Source: a virus
IMG/VR virus record: IMGVR_UViG_3300042946_000581
Coordinates: 1 to 64,000 of that record
DNA: 64,000 bases
Strand: one strand, 5' to 3'
Below, in pieces: positions 39,588 through 48,887 of this stretch (its first letter is position 1; every line of letters starts with the position of its first letter). The notes below the pieces were generated by a model, which searched no databases, was not told the DNA's origin, and saw only the letters and a program-made list of their open reading frames with translations. A program made the translations under genes and the position numbers.

Positions 39588-40478
39588 ATGATAGATAAAA
39601 TAAAAAATATAGTCAAAAAAATATTAACCGAGGCAACAAGTGAATCAGGTTCAAGAGGTTCATTTATCGCTCCTCTAAGAATGGGGAAGAGAATATTTAA
39701 AAAATCGGAATTAGGTCCATATAGTGAATCTGTATCAAAGTATTATAGTCAAGAATTGGCAACTGATAGTTATGATGGTAAGATGTCAACATCCAAGAAG
39801 GACATCAAAAAAATTGAATCTAAGGCAAAAAAGGCTTCAATCTATGCCAAGAATCATCCAATACAAAATGATGACGATGGGGAGGTAATTAACCCCTATC
39901 CAAAGGGTAAATCAAAAAAAATAAATGAAGCGACATTTGGATATGGTGGGGAATATAACGCACCACTTGAGATTGGAATGAAAAAATGGAAGAATCCTGA
40001 ATTACAACCATTTTCAGATTTTGTTGATACTGAAGCAAATATAAATAAAGTTAAGTCAACAACCAAAAACAATATAAGAAGAACTGTTGGAATGTGGGAG
40101 AAAGGGAAGGATGGTAGTTATAAAATTGATAAACATTATGTCCATACGGTTAATGAGTGGGATTATGAAGAAGCCCCAATATTAACTGAAGATTTGGCAG
40201 TATGGTTTGGAACAAAGAAAAAACCCAAGGGGTCATCACAACCAAAAGGACCTTGGGTTAATATTTGTAGAAAGGTAGATGGTAAACACCCACCTTGTGG
40301 AAGGAGTGAGGCTGATACCAAGAGTTATCCTAAATGTAGGGCGGCTGGTGTTGCTGGTAAGATGTCAGATTCTGAGAAGAAATCGGCTTGTGCTCAGAAA
40401 CGTAGAGCTGAAAAGAAAGACCCCAAAATTGGAACTGGTAACAAACCGACTATGACTTCTTATAAACCTAAGAAATAA
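39588..40478 (+). CDS. tagged multi-segment internal protein with internal duplication
   Basis: A 296-residue protein starting MIDKIKNIVKKILTEA. Two related segments each begin with a suspected processing site: ILTEA...SFIAPLRMGKRIFKKSELGPYS and INEATFG...NAPLEIGMKKWKNPELQPFS. A third site (ILTE before D) precedes a Cys/Lys-rich basic C-terminal domain (WVNICRKV ... PCGRSEADTKSYPKCRAAGVA ... CAQKRRAEKK) of a type seen in large-phage internal proteins. If cut at each site it would release three basic peptides suited to DNA binding in the head. Confidence 0.6.
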   Translation: MIDKIKNIVKKILTEATSESGSRGSFIAPLRMGKRIFKKSELGPYSESVSKYYSQELATDSYDGKMSTSKKDIKKIESKAKKASIYAKNHPIQNDDDGEVINPYPKGKSKKINEATFGYGGEYNAPLEIGMKKWKNPELQPFSDFVDTEANINKVKSTTKNNIRRTVGMWEKGKDGSYKIDKHYVHTVNEWDYEEAPILTEDLAVWFGTKKKPKGSSQPKGPWVNICRKVDGKHPPCGRSEADTKSYPKCRAAGVAGKMSDSEKKSACAQKRRAEKKDPKIGTGNKPTMTSYKPKK

Positions 40479-40892
40479 TTATTGTCTTATTTTATTAAGT
40501 ATTACGTCCAAGGAGTGAACAATTTGTGACATAATTTCATCCTCATCTTTTTGACGTATTGTTTCAACTTTTTCATCATACATTTTAGTGAACCTATCAT
40601 AATTTCTATCACTTATAATAATATCATGATGATGAACGTGATTTGTTATACTCAATAATTTCCCATCCAATATTAAAAATAACCCCAAAGTTTTATTTAT
40701 GATATATCTCTTTTTGCTTAAGAAAGTAAGTCTAAAATGAGAATCTGGATGTAGAATCAATAGTCGTGCAATTGACATACATTTTTTTTGAGTCTCGGAG
40801 ACTTTGTCATAATCTGGGTTATTCATTTTTCTATTGAAAAGAACCCATTTAACGTAACTACGTTTTAAAAACCTTTTTATAAATTTTTTCAT
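40479..40892 (-). CDS. hypothetical protein, 137 aa
   Basis: Not recognised. A very basic N-terminus (MKKFIKRFLKRSYVKWVLFN) and a central hydrophobic strand pair, with a HVHHHD cluster at about residue 85 that could bind metal. Converges with the tagged 296-aa gene with no spacer. Confidence 0.55.
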   Translation of the reverse strand: MKKFIKRFLKRSYVKWVLFNRKMNNPDYDKVSETQKKCMSIARLLILHPDSHFRLTFLSKKRYIINKTLGLFLILDGKLLSITNHVHHHDIIISDRNYDRFTKMYDEKVETIRQKDEDEIMSQIVHSLDVILNKIRQ

Positions 40893-40941
40893 AAGATGTT
40901 ATTTTTTGATTCATCACAAATATAAAAAGGTTTTCTTATTA

Positions 40942-40975
40942 AAACAAAAAAAGGTAGAAAAATATTTCTACCTCT
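40942..40975 (-). terminator. terminator for the minus-strand virion operon
   Basis: AGGTAGAAA (40952-40960)/TTTCTACCT (40965-40973) hairpin; on the minus strand it is followed by a T-rich run. Confidence 0.72.
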
Positions 40976-40997
40976 TTAAATATAAAAAAAATAGTAA

Positions 40998-41468
40998 TTA
41001 ACAATAAGGTGGTGAACATTTCTTTTTACCATCTAACCCAGGTTTTGTTCCTTTACAAACTTGAACTCCGTAACCATTACTATAAGCACTGGGGTAGACT
41101 TTAAATTTGGCTTTGGCTGCAGCTTTTCCTCTAGCACATAGTTTTGTTCCAGTTTTCTTTTTTCCTTCATTCATAACCATATTTCCTTCTTCATCATAGA
41201 ATTCATCCGCATATTGAGTTTCGTTCATAAGGAAGTCAAATACTTGGTCTAGGTTTTCTTTTGCTGTTGCGATATGGTCATCAGCCCAATCGTGACCACC
41301 TTGAAGTATTTTTTCTACTTGCATTGGGTCTAATTCTAATAACAATTGTGCTTGTCTTATCATTTGTTCAAGATTACTAAAAAACATATAGTTTTGTACT
41401 TTTCCATAATCTTTTTCGTTAACTATTTTTTTAACTAGATTGTTAAGTTGTGATTCTGTGATTCTCAT
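40998..41468 (-). CDS. tagged internal protein with conserved basic C-terminal domain
   Basis: A 156-residue protein starting MRITESQLNNLVKKIVNEK, the shared helix with a site near IVNE. The middle is helical. The C-terminus has the conserved basic phrase LCARGKAAAKAKFKVYPSAY then SNGYGVQVCKG with Cys pairs and ends CSPPYC. This domain recurs in proteins of large marine phages. It is probably packaged with DNA; exact role unknown. Confidence 0.6.
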   Translation of the reverse strand: MRITESQLNNLVKKIVNEKDYGKVQNYMFFSNLEQMIRQAQLLLELDPMQVEKILQGGHDWADDHIATAKENLDQVFDFLMNETQYADEFYDEEGNMVMNEGKKKTGTKLCARGKAAAKAKFKVYPSAYSNGYGVQVCKGTKPGLDGKKKCSPPYC

Positions 41469-41473
41469 ATAAT

Positions 41474-43273
41474 TTAATTGTTTAAACCATTAGGACCACC
41501 TAATGTTATTGCGTTTAGTTGTACTACTGCTTGACCACTACCATTAGTCCAAGTTGGATGTGGTGGGTGAATTATTGTTGCGGTATATCCAGTACCATCC
41601 CAACAAACACTACAAATTGTTGCTTCTGTTCCTGCTGAAATAGTTGGTAATGGTGTTGGTGGGGCTGGTCTTGGATTGAATATTGTGCAAATATTACAAT
41701 TTAAATATTGTTGACTAACGGATAATAAATTACCAATTGGTGTTAATGGACAAACATCAACAATTGTTCTACAAAGTCCATTTGAGTCTAAGAAACAATC
41801 TGAATAAGAACCATTGAAACCTCCATAATTTGTTGTTTGAGTCCAAGCGGTATATGTTAAATCAACAACTTCTGATTCTAGGGTAAAACAATCTAGTGTT
41901 CTAATACCAATTGTTGTGTTGTAACAATCTTCACAAGTATTGAAATTTGTATTGGTGTGAAAATAAATGTTGGAACTAACTAATCCCGTGACATCTTGAA
42001 TTAATGTTGCACATAGGAAATTTGTTTCACCCCATAATGTTTGAACAGTATCTCCAGTTGTAAACGTCCCATCGGTTGTTGTTATATAAATAATAGTACC
42101 CAAATTACATATTTCCGCTTCCCAAACAAAATAACTTGGGTCTGATGTTAAACAATCTGTTTTAGTTAATAAACTATAGAAAGTATCGTAAAAAGTACTT
42201 GCCGTAATCGTATTTAATGTTACCGCAAATTCATCATAACTTGGGTGATAAAATGCTGTGTTCCCACTGATATATTCATATGATAATATTTCACCAACTT
42301 TAACAAGAGGGTCTGAACATAACGCGTATTCATAAAAAACACCATGACATTCCACACAGGCTTGACAATCTGGTTGGGGTTCAAAGTCTAAAAATAATGT
42401 TTGAGTTACCGCACTTGTAGTTGCACTAATAACTTCATAACATCCCCCACCTAATTGTAAATTAGATACTGCCCCATTTTGAAATAATTGAGAACCCCAA
42501 ACAACTTCTTGTATGTCTGAATTTACACAATTTTCTATTATAAACTTTTCATTTTTAACGTCCAAGCAAACATCACATATTGTATCTTCAGGAAATAAAC
42601 TTACAAACGTGTGTGTTGGTATTATTGATGGTGATACGCCCACTATGTTACCACAAAATTCATCAGTACCATTAGTATATGAAATTAATCGGTTAGTAAG
42701 ATTGGATGGGAGTTGTACGGTATCAAATGTTGTAGGTTCAGTACATCTTTCTACGATATAAATTAATGGACTATTACTTACACAATCTTCACACGAGGTA
42801 AATGCCGATACACTTAATACAGTGTTGGAAATTAAATTGTCTGTTTGTAGTATTTTATATTCCTCTTGGGTGAGTAATCCTATTTCTCCTTCAAAACAGC
42901 CAATAATAGGATTACCATCAAGGATGGAATCAATAAAATAAGTTCCTCTATTAACAAAATATGAAAAAAATGCTGGGGTAAAGGCACTTACATCAAAGTA
43001 AATACGACCTTCTCCGCCACAACTAAAAAAACTAAAAATACCGTAATTATTATTGTAACAATCATAACAAGTCGCGTATTCCGTTTGTAACAATGAGTTT
43101 GATCCTAGTTCATCAGTTAAACTTGTTATTTCAACACAACCTGTAAATTCTTCTTTGAAGAGGCCATTACTTTCCGTATACCAAATCTCACCAATGTTAA
43201 CTACATTACCATTAAAATTTAATCCGTAGGTATTACCTGTAATAAAACAATCAATAGCATTTATTGTCGCCAT
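41474..43273 (-). CDS. Cys-repeat adhesin-like structural protein
   Basis: A 599-residue beta-rich protein built of at least six modules of about 80-90 residues. Each has a C-x2-C pair followed by an aromatic/hydrophobic strand and a single Cys (CYDCYNNNYGIFSFFSC, CEDCVSNSPLIYIVERC, CDVCLDVKNEKFIIENC, CQACVECHGVFYEYALC, CEDCYNTTIGIRTLDC). It ends with a C-terminal module (PHPTWTNGSGQAVVQLNAIT) that is duplicated as the 60-aa gene upstream. Repeated disulfide- or metal-stabilised units suggest a tail fibre or receptor-binding protein exposed outside the virion. Confidence 0.6.
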   Translation of the reverse strand: MATINAIDCFITGNTYGLNFNGNVVNIGEIWYTESNGLFKEEFTGCVEITSLTDELGSNSLLQTEYATCYDCYNNNYGIFSFFSCGGEGRIYFDVSAFTPAFFSYFVNRGTYFIDSILDGNPIIGCFEGEIGLLTQEEYKILQTDNLISNTVLSVSAFTSCEDCVSNSPLIYIVERCTEPTTFDTVQLPSNLTNRLISYTNGTDEFCGNIVGVSPSIIPTHTFVSLFPEDTICDVCLDVKNEKFIIENCVNSDIQEVVWGSQLFQNGAVSNLQLGGGCYEVISATTSAVTQTLFLDFEPQPDCQACVECHGVFYEYALCSDPLVKVGEILSYEYISGNTAFYHPSYDEFAVTLNTITASTFYDTFYSLLTKTDCLTSDPSYFVWEAEICNLGTIIYITTTDGTFTTGDTVQTLWGETNFLCATLIQDVTGLVSSNIYFHTNTNFNTCEDCYNTTIGIRTLDCFTLESEVVDLTYTAWTQTTNYGGFNGSYSDCFLDSNGLCRTIVDVCPLTPIGNLLSVSQQYLNCNICTIFNPRPAPPTPLPTISAGTEATICSVCWDGTGYTATIIHPPHPTWTNGSGQAVVQLNAITLGGPNGLNN

Positions 43274-43279
43274 TTTTTT

Positions 43280-43462
43280 TTAAGAATTTAAACCATTTAT
43301 TCCGCCCAATGTTACGGCATTTAATTGGATGACAACATTATTTTGTCCATCAGTCCAAATTGGATGAGGGGGAATTATTTCTTGTGTTGACCCACTACAA
43401 ATTTCACATATGATAACTTCAGTGTTGGCACTAGTACCTGTTGGATAAAAATAATCTGCCAT
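43280..43462 (-). CDS. 60-aa paralogue of the adhesin C-terminal module
   Basis: The product (ICEICSGSTQEIIPPHPIWT then DGQNNVVIQLNAVTLGGING) aligns along nearly its whole length with the last 55 residues of the adjacent 599-aa protein. It has its own late-type element, so it is probably expressed in its own right. It may cap or trimerise the adhesin. Confidence 0.65.
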   Translation of the reverse strand: MADYFYPTGTSANTEVIICEICSGSTQEIIPPHPIWTDGQNNVVIQLNAVTLGGINGLNS

Positions 43463-43474
43463 AATTTTTTATTT

Positions 43475-43482
43475 ATAAATAT
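43475..43482 (-). promoter_or_regulatory. late-promoter element (minus strand)
   Basis: Reads TAATATTTATAAATAAAAA on the minus strand, 12 nt before the 60-aa gene start. Confidence 0.6.
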
Positions 43483-43489
43483 TAACTTA

Positions 43490-44953
43490 TTATTTATAGT
43501 TCACAATTTGGAACTTTATTTGTCTTTTATAGGTATTAACTTCCCCACTACTTTCAACTTTAATATCAACATAATATTCATTTGGAATTTTATCTCTTGT
43601 ATCAAAGATAAAATAGTATTCATTTGGAGTTCTATTAATTTGAGTCCAATCTTGAACTTGGACTTCGGTTTGACCTTCTCTTACATATACACGATAATAA
43701 GCACTTACTTTTGGTAATAATCTATTTGTTGTATAAGCTTGTTTAATAATAACCCCAACTTTTCTTATATCGGTATTAAATATTTTTTCATCTTGTTTAA
43801 TTCCATAATAATCAAATCCATATATTTTGGGGTTTTGAGAATTTGTACCAATTTGAATAGAATTCTTCATTGGTTGTAATGTAAAATCATTTGTGATTGG
43901 ATTAATTGGAAAACCATTAATACTTAGGTTATACCATTTATCTGAGAATGTACAAGGTGTTTTATACCCCATAAGTGGTGGAATTGTCACCTCATATACC
44001 CCTTGAGTTCTTTGACAGCCAGTTAAACCTGTTAATCCAGGTATTGGGTTACCGGAATTGTCAATGATATTAATTAATGGAAGAAAATCTAAATTGAGTG
44101 GATTACCATCTTCATAAAGATAAAGATATAATTTATTAACTTTACCTAGGGTAAATAAATTTCTATCATCTTCTATTAAATCATTATAAGATGTATCCAA
44201 ATGTGGTTCATAGAACGTTTGAGTATGTCTTGTAAAGAATTGAACTTCATATGTGTCAGTTAAACCTGAGAACAATTCAAGTTGGGGTTTGTAAGCTATA
44301 ACCCAACCTGTAACGCCAGATATTGTATTGTTTAATATACCATTTATTTCATTGGTCATATCAAATTCAATATTCTCATCACCGAACTCAAAATGTTGTT
44401 CTGCCACCAATGTTAATGCTGAGAATGGGACAGGAGATAAATTTCTATTGTTATAGATACCATTTTCTTCCCATACACCAATGGTTGTTGTTTCAAACCA
44501 ATTTGAAGGTCTTGTTGAATAATTTCTATCCGTTATTACATATTGATATTGTAAATCTGCGAAATCATAACCAACACCTTCGTCCCAAATTTGTGGTAAA
44601 CTTGGGTCAAAATTAATTGGAGGAATTCTTAATAATAATAAATCAAATGATGTTGCTCTTAATCTTCCTTGTGATGTGAATGTGTTTAATAATTCAATAT
44701 CAAAGTTAGAGGTATTTGTCATTCTCAACGTATGTTTCATTGTTGAACAAGTTGTTGATATAACGCCATTTGTTAGTTTGGCTATAAGAGAATCCAAATC
44801 TAAATCAAAAATGAATCTACTGTAACCTATTGGATATTGTGATATTGCTGTAGTTCCAAAAAATAGTTCTGTTACTGGGTTTCTGCCAGTATTGGTATAA
44901 CTATTGTATATTAATGTATTATTTCTACTGAAATATGATTTGTGGATTGACAT
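43490..44953 (-). CDS. tail/baseplate-associated structural protein
   Basis: A 487-residue beta-rich protein with no catalytic motifs; it starts MSIHKSYFSRNNTLIYNSYT and ends with an Ig-like strand pattern (EYYVDIKVESSGEVNTYKRQ). Location between the OB-fold baseplate protein and the adhesin suggests a baseplate-to-fibre connector or fibre base. No family recognised. Confidence 0.55.
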   Translation of the reverse strand: MSIHKSYFSRNNTLIYNSYTNTGRNPVTELFFGTTAISQYPIGYSRFIFDLDLDSLIAKLTNGVISTTCSTMKHTLRMTNTSNFDIELLNTFTSQGRLRATSFDLLLLRIPPINFDPSLPQIWDEGVGYDFADLQYQYVITDRNYSTRPSNWFETTTIGVWEENGIYNNRNLSPVPFSALTLVAEQHFEFGDENIEFDMTNEINGILNNTISGVTGWVIAYKPQLELFSGLTDTYEVQFFTRHTQTFYEPHLDTSYNDLIEDDRNLFTLGKVNKLYLYLYEDGNPLNLDFLPLINIIDNSGNPIPGLTGLTGCQRTQGVYEVTIPPLMGYKTPCTFSDKWYNLSINGFPINPITNDFTLQPMKNSIQIGTNSQNPKIYGFDYYGIKQDEKIFNTDIRKVGVIIKQAYTTNRLLPKVSAYYRVYVREGQTEVQVQDWTQINRTPNEYYFIFDTRDKIPNEYYVDIKVESSGEVNTYKRQIKFQIVNYK

Positions 44954-44968
44954 TTATATTCTTTATAC

Positions 44969-44976
44969 ATAAATAT
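44969..44976 (-). promoter_or_regulatory. late-promoter element (minus strand)
   Basis: Reads GATATTTATGTATAAAG on the minus strand, 15 nt before the ATG of the 487-aa gene and abutting the preceding stop. Confidence 0.55.
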
Positions 44977-46553
44977 CAATTAATTCTAATATTTTGATTT
45001 AGGATTAAACTTTCAGCATTATTCAATAAAGTTTCAATATCTTCAAGTCTTTGTCCATTCCCACTTGCACGTTTAGCTGGTTTAATAATTGCAATTGGAT
45101 GAACGTGTCCTTCCAAGAAGGCATACATCTTTCTTAGTAGTTCAATAATTACTTCACCTCTAACGGTTGAATACGTTAGGTTTTGTAAGGATGTTTCACC
45201 CCTAACGAAGGAATTCTGTGGTATACCATAGATAGTGTCTTGTAAGTCAATTTTTTGTTTTGAACTAGTTGCATCTTGGGATAATAAATAAATCTTTTGT
45301 GCTCCCATAACACCATAACTTATTGGTTCGGATTTAAATGAAGTTGGGAATACTGTATCTGTTACTACATCATATTGAGTACCATATATTGGTCTTTCTC
45401 CATTTCTACCTGATACTAGAAAATAACCACTTTCTTTTGACCCGTAATCTAAAAGAATTTTAGAACTAAATTTTAAAAAATTTGTGGTTTCGGTATTTAA
45501 TGTTGTTGATGTAAAACTATTACCTAATTCGTATGTTAATTGTGATGGAGTAACAACAAATGGAAACGAGTTTTGGAAGGCTGTTTGATTTGGGGAAGAA
45601 TAACCACTATAAGTTAGAAACCCTTCAAACACACCTTTGATAAATGTGTTGATGATATAAACAGTTTCATCAAAAGTTTTTCCCGCTATATCAATTTTAG
45701 CATCAGTTGGTTTTAAGGTTGTACCAATGTTTAAATTTAATATTGTCTGAGGATTAAAATTTGATGTATCAAATCTTAAGTCTTCCTTGTTGTATGAATA
45801 TAATTGGACAAATCCGTTAAATACATTTTGTGTATTTTCAAGATTATCAATATGCCAAACAACAACCTTTTCAATTGATTTAATAACCTCCTTTAATGAG
45901 GTTGTTTTTTGTGGTGATTCTTTGGTTTCTTGAATTGGGAAATAAGATAATTGTAAGAATGCTCTGTTATTATTTGGTATTGGTAATTTACTATATTTTA
46001 ATTCTGGTGTTTTTCCAGCACGTAACAATACTTCATTTTCTTTCAATATTAAATCAGCCGTACCTCTACCTAAAATACCAACATCTTGTGGTTTTGGGAA
46101 TATACCTTCAACACTACCCCCACTTGAAGACAGATACGATCCATCAGGGTTACGAAGAGCTAAACCTTGTGAAATTCTAGTTCCGGTTGCCAAGAATTTT
46201 TTAGCTCCTTGGAAATTCTCAAATGGACTTAATAATGGGCTTGAGAATGGTCCTTGAATATAGAATTGATTTATTCTTTTATATTCTTTGTTCATATAGA
46301 TTATATGAACATATTCATTAATTTGAGGCACTTGACTAACAAAAAATGGTAATAATGGTAAAAAAACAATTGGGTCTTTAGTAGTCCATTTCATTTTTTC
46401 TTCATCCCAATCATTAATTGCTCCAATAATTGCCGTATAATCATCTGTTTCAGGAATAACACGAAGTCTTCCTAACATCATTGGGTCATTATTATCTAAT
46501 ACTCTACCCGCAAATATTATTTGATGTTCATTTTGTTTAGTTATTTCACTCAT
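44976..46553 (-). CDS. baseplate central-spike OB-fold protein (gp5-like)
   Basis: A 525-residue protein. The N-terminus FAGRVLDNNDPMMLGRLRVIPE is the OB-fold signature of T4 gp5/VgrG hubs (G-R-V-x-x-N-x-D-P-x-x-x-G-R-x-R-V). A GRGTADLILKENEVLLRAGK strand pair and a C-terminal helix (LLRKMYAFLEGHVHPIAIIK) occur in other T4-type baseplate hub proteins. No lysozyme domain is seen. It probably forms the membrane-piercing hub of the baseplate. Confidence 0.72.
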   Translation of the reverse strand: MSEITKQNEHQIIFAGRVLDNNDPMMLGRLRVIPETDDYTAIIGAINDWDEEKMKWTTKDPIVFLPLLPFFVSQVPQINEYVHIIYMNKEYKRINQFYIQGPFSSPLLSPFENFQGAKKFLATGTRISQGLALRNPDGSYLSSSGGSVEGIFPKPQDVGILGRGTADLILKENEVLLRAGKTPELKYSKLPIPNNNRAFLQLSYFPIQETKESPQKTTSLKEVIKSIEKVVVWHIDNLENTQNVFNGFVQLYSYNKEDLRFDTSNFNPQTILNLNIGTTLKPTDAKIDIAGKTFDETVYIINTFIKGVFEGFLTYSGYSSPNQTAFQNSFPFVVTPSQLTYELGNSFTSTTLNTETTNFLKFSSKILLDYGSKESGYFLVSGRNGERPIYGTQYDVVTDTVFPTSFKSEPISYGVMGAQKIYLLSQDATSSKQKIDLQDTIYGIPQNSFVRGETSLQNLTYSTVRGEVIIELLRKMYAFLEGHVHPIAIIKPAKRASGNGQRLEDIETLLNNAESLILNQNIRIN

Positions 46554-46762
46554 TTGTTAACTCTACTTTCGTATTCTTTTAAGATTGTGTTATATGTCAA
46601 TTCCAACTTATCTAAGTGTTCTGTTAATTTGATAAGAGTTTCTTTAGTGAATTTAAAATCTTCTTGGATAAAATCCATAGCAAATGTTAAATCTCTATTT
46701 GGTGAAGATTTGTAATCTTTAATTATTTTTAGTGCTTTTTCAGCTTGTTCTTTTTTATCCAT
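46550..46762 (-). CDS. hypothetical baseplate-region protein, 70 aa
   Basis: Not recognised. Helical, charged, coiled-coil prone (LIKLTEHLDKLELTYNTILK). Overlaps the hub gene by 4 nt, so likely co-translated; a small baseplate chaperone or structural subunit is possible. Confidence 0.55.
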   Translation of the reverse strand: MDKKEQAEKALKIIKDYKSSPNRDLTFAMDFIQEDFKFTKETLIKLTEHLDKLELTYNTILKEYESRVNK

Positions 46763-46766
46763 ATTT

Positions 46767-48887
46767 TTAAAGACCTAAACCAAATGCTACATTTGGAACA
46801 GTTAATCCAGCAGGTGTTACTGCTGTAGGTTTTAATGCAACCGAAACTTTACGATTTGTATTTTCTCTTTCAGTACCTTTTATGTTACCAAAAACTGATA
46901 GCACTGTTAAATTTGGTGAACCATCTGGCATTGGTCCTGTTGGGATTCCTAATTTCTGCATCTCCTCAATAGTATTAATAAATGCTCTTGACTCAGAAAA
47001 TCCATCCAAAAACTCAGAAGCAAATAATAATGGGAGTGGAATTTGATTTATTGCACCAGCTAAAGCACCTAAAACTCCACCTGAACTACCATTTGAGTTT
47101 TCTTCATCTTCATCACTACCATCACTTTTGGTTGTACTACCATCACGATTACCTTCTTTTTTACTAATACCATCAATGAAATTAGTTGTAGCATCTGTGG
47201 CGGTTTCAATACCTTTGGTTACTGCTTTTGCGGTTTTGCTTAACCCTTTTGCCACACCTGGAAATTCTAGTGTTAAACTAATTATTTTTAATAGTTCATC
47301 CACAACATTTTTACATTTTCTCCAATCGGTTATTAATTGTCCAACCAATAATAAAATTTGAATTAGTTTTAGAATTATTACATTCGTTTTTCTTTTCTTT
47401 TCATCTTCAATATCTTGTATAGTTGAGTCAATCAATTTTAATAAATCCTTTTTAATCTTATTATATAATGTTTCAATGAATTGAGCCCCAACTCTTGAAA
47501 TCAAATTAACCATAAATTTTTTGAATTTTTTTGTAAATTCAATAAGATTATCATTAAGATTAATATCTTGTTGCCCTAATGATAATAACATCGTATAAAA
47601 AGGTAATAAAACTTTTGGACTTAATAATGAGAAAACAACTCCTTGTCCCATTAATTTAATAAAGTTTGCGTCAACGGCCGCAACAATATTACCCCCAGGT
47701 ATATTAATATTCCAGTTTGGATTATTAGTTACAGATTGGGTTATTTGACTAGCAGCATTAACTTGGTCTTCATCAGGAACAAATCTTAAAGCATCCAATG
47801 CACCTACAATACTATCGACATCAACTGGTAATTCTACATTACCACAATCAACATATTGTACTACACCTTTTTTAATATTACTAATTCTGATTTCAATGTT
47901 TCTTAAATCAATTGCACTAAATTCAAAAAAAGAATCATCAATTGGGTCATCTTGAGGCACTTTTGCGACACCACTAACATCAATTTCTTTTCTATTGTCA
48001 AAACAAATCCCTAATATTCTTAGTAATAAAATTTGGAATTTAGAATTAACTTCAAGTTGATTAGAACCAGTATTTAATCCAATATCTAAAGCACCTGTTA
48101 ATATATTCATTATGTTTGCTATAATATTATTGAATTCAACAACTCTAATTGATTTATAATAATCAAGTAAAAATTGTACAACAGTTGTTGCGTTAGCAAA
48201 TCTTGGGGCTAATGTTATTTTAAACCAAGGCCCACCAATTGGGTTTGTTGGGTTTGTTTCGGTATATTCAATATCAAATAAATCTTGTCCTGATTGACCC
48301 TTGTATAATTGTCCTCCAGCTGTAAATGAATATGGCGTATTTGGTGTTTGTGTTAACGCATATAATTGTCTATTCATTGAAAACGGATTGTCCTGAATAA
48401 CAATTGGGTTTTTTTCATACAAAAATTTACCAATATCATCATTGGGGTCTATTTTTAATAAACCCAATAAATCCAATGCTGCTACTTTTATATAAATTAC
48501 TTGTCCTGGTTGATATCTTTGTTGTTGGTCGCAACCAATGGCTTTGACTGTCTCGTCAAATAATATTTCCGAAAGAATTGGTTCAATTTTTTTTATTACC
48601 TTTAAAAGTAATTTCTTAATAAATCCAATAGTACCTTTTTCGTTATTATTTGATAAAGTTGCAACACCTAATAATCTATCAAGTTGACCTTGTGTATCTT
48701 TTTCAAATTTTTTTACTTTACCTTTTAACTCAGATAATTTATTTGATGTTGATTCTTTTAAATCATCAAAACTTTCCCCAACACTTTTTGTTACACTATT
48801 GTATTCTTTCTTAAGTTCGTTATATGATTGTGTTGCGGAAACTTTATCTCTGAGTTGTTTATAATCTGATTTTAAATCTAAACCCAT
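46767..48887 (-). CDS. large baseplate/tail protein
   Basis: A 706-residue protein with an N-terminal coiled coil (1-70), a beta-rich middle (about 130-380) and a long helical, partly hydrophobic region (about 400-580), then a Ser/Asp/Asn-rich linker and a beta C-terminus. Gene order next to the OB-fold hub and small baseplate protein suggests a baseplate wedge or tape-measure-like role. No motif decides between them. Confidence 0.52.
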   Translation of the reverse strand: MGLDLKSDYKQLRDKVSATQSYNELKKEYNSVTKSVGESFDDLKESTSNKLSELKGKVKKFEKDTQGQLDRLLGVATLSNNNEKGTIGFIKKLLLKVIKKIEPILSEILFDETVKAIGCDQQQRYQPGQVIYIKVAALDLLGLLKIDPNDDIGKFLYEKNPIVIQDNPFSMNRQLYALTQTPNTPYSFTAGGQLYKGQSGQDLFDIEYTETNPTNPIGGPWFKITLAPRFANATTVVQFLLDYYKSIRVVEFNNIIANIMNILTGALDIGLNTGSNQLEVNSKFQILLLRILGICFDNRKEIDVSGVAKVPQDDPIDDSFFEFSAIDLRNIEIRISNIKKGVVQYVDCGNVELPVDVDSIVGALDALRFVPDEDQVNAASQITQSVTNNPNWNINIPGGNIVAAVDANFIKLMGQGVVFSLLSPKVLLPFYTMLLSLGQQDINLNDNLIEFTKKFKKFMVNLISRVGAQFIETLYNKIKKDLLKLIDSTIQDIEDEKKRKTNVIILKLIQILLLVGQLITDWRKCKNVVDELLKIISLTLEFPGVAKGLSKTAKAVTKGIETATDATTNFIDGISKKEGNRDGSTTKSDGSDEDEENSNGSSGGVLGALAGAINQIPLPLLFASEFLDGFSESRAFINTIEEMQKLGIPTGPMPDGSPNLTVLSVFGNIKGTERENTNRKVSVALKPTAVTPAGLTVPNVAFGLGL

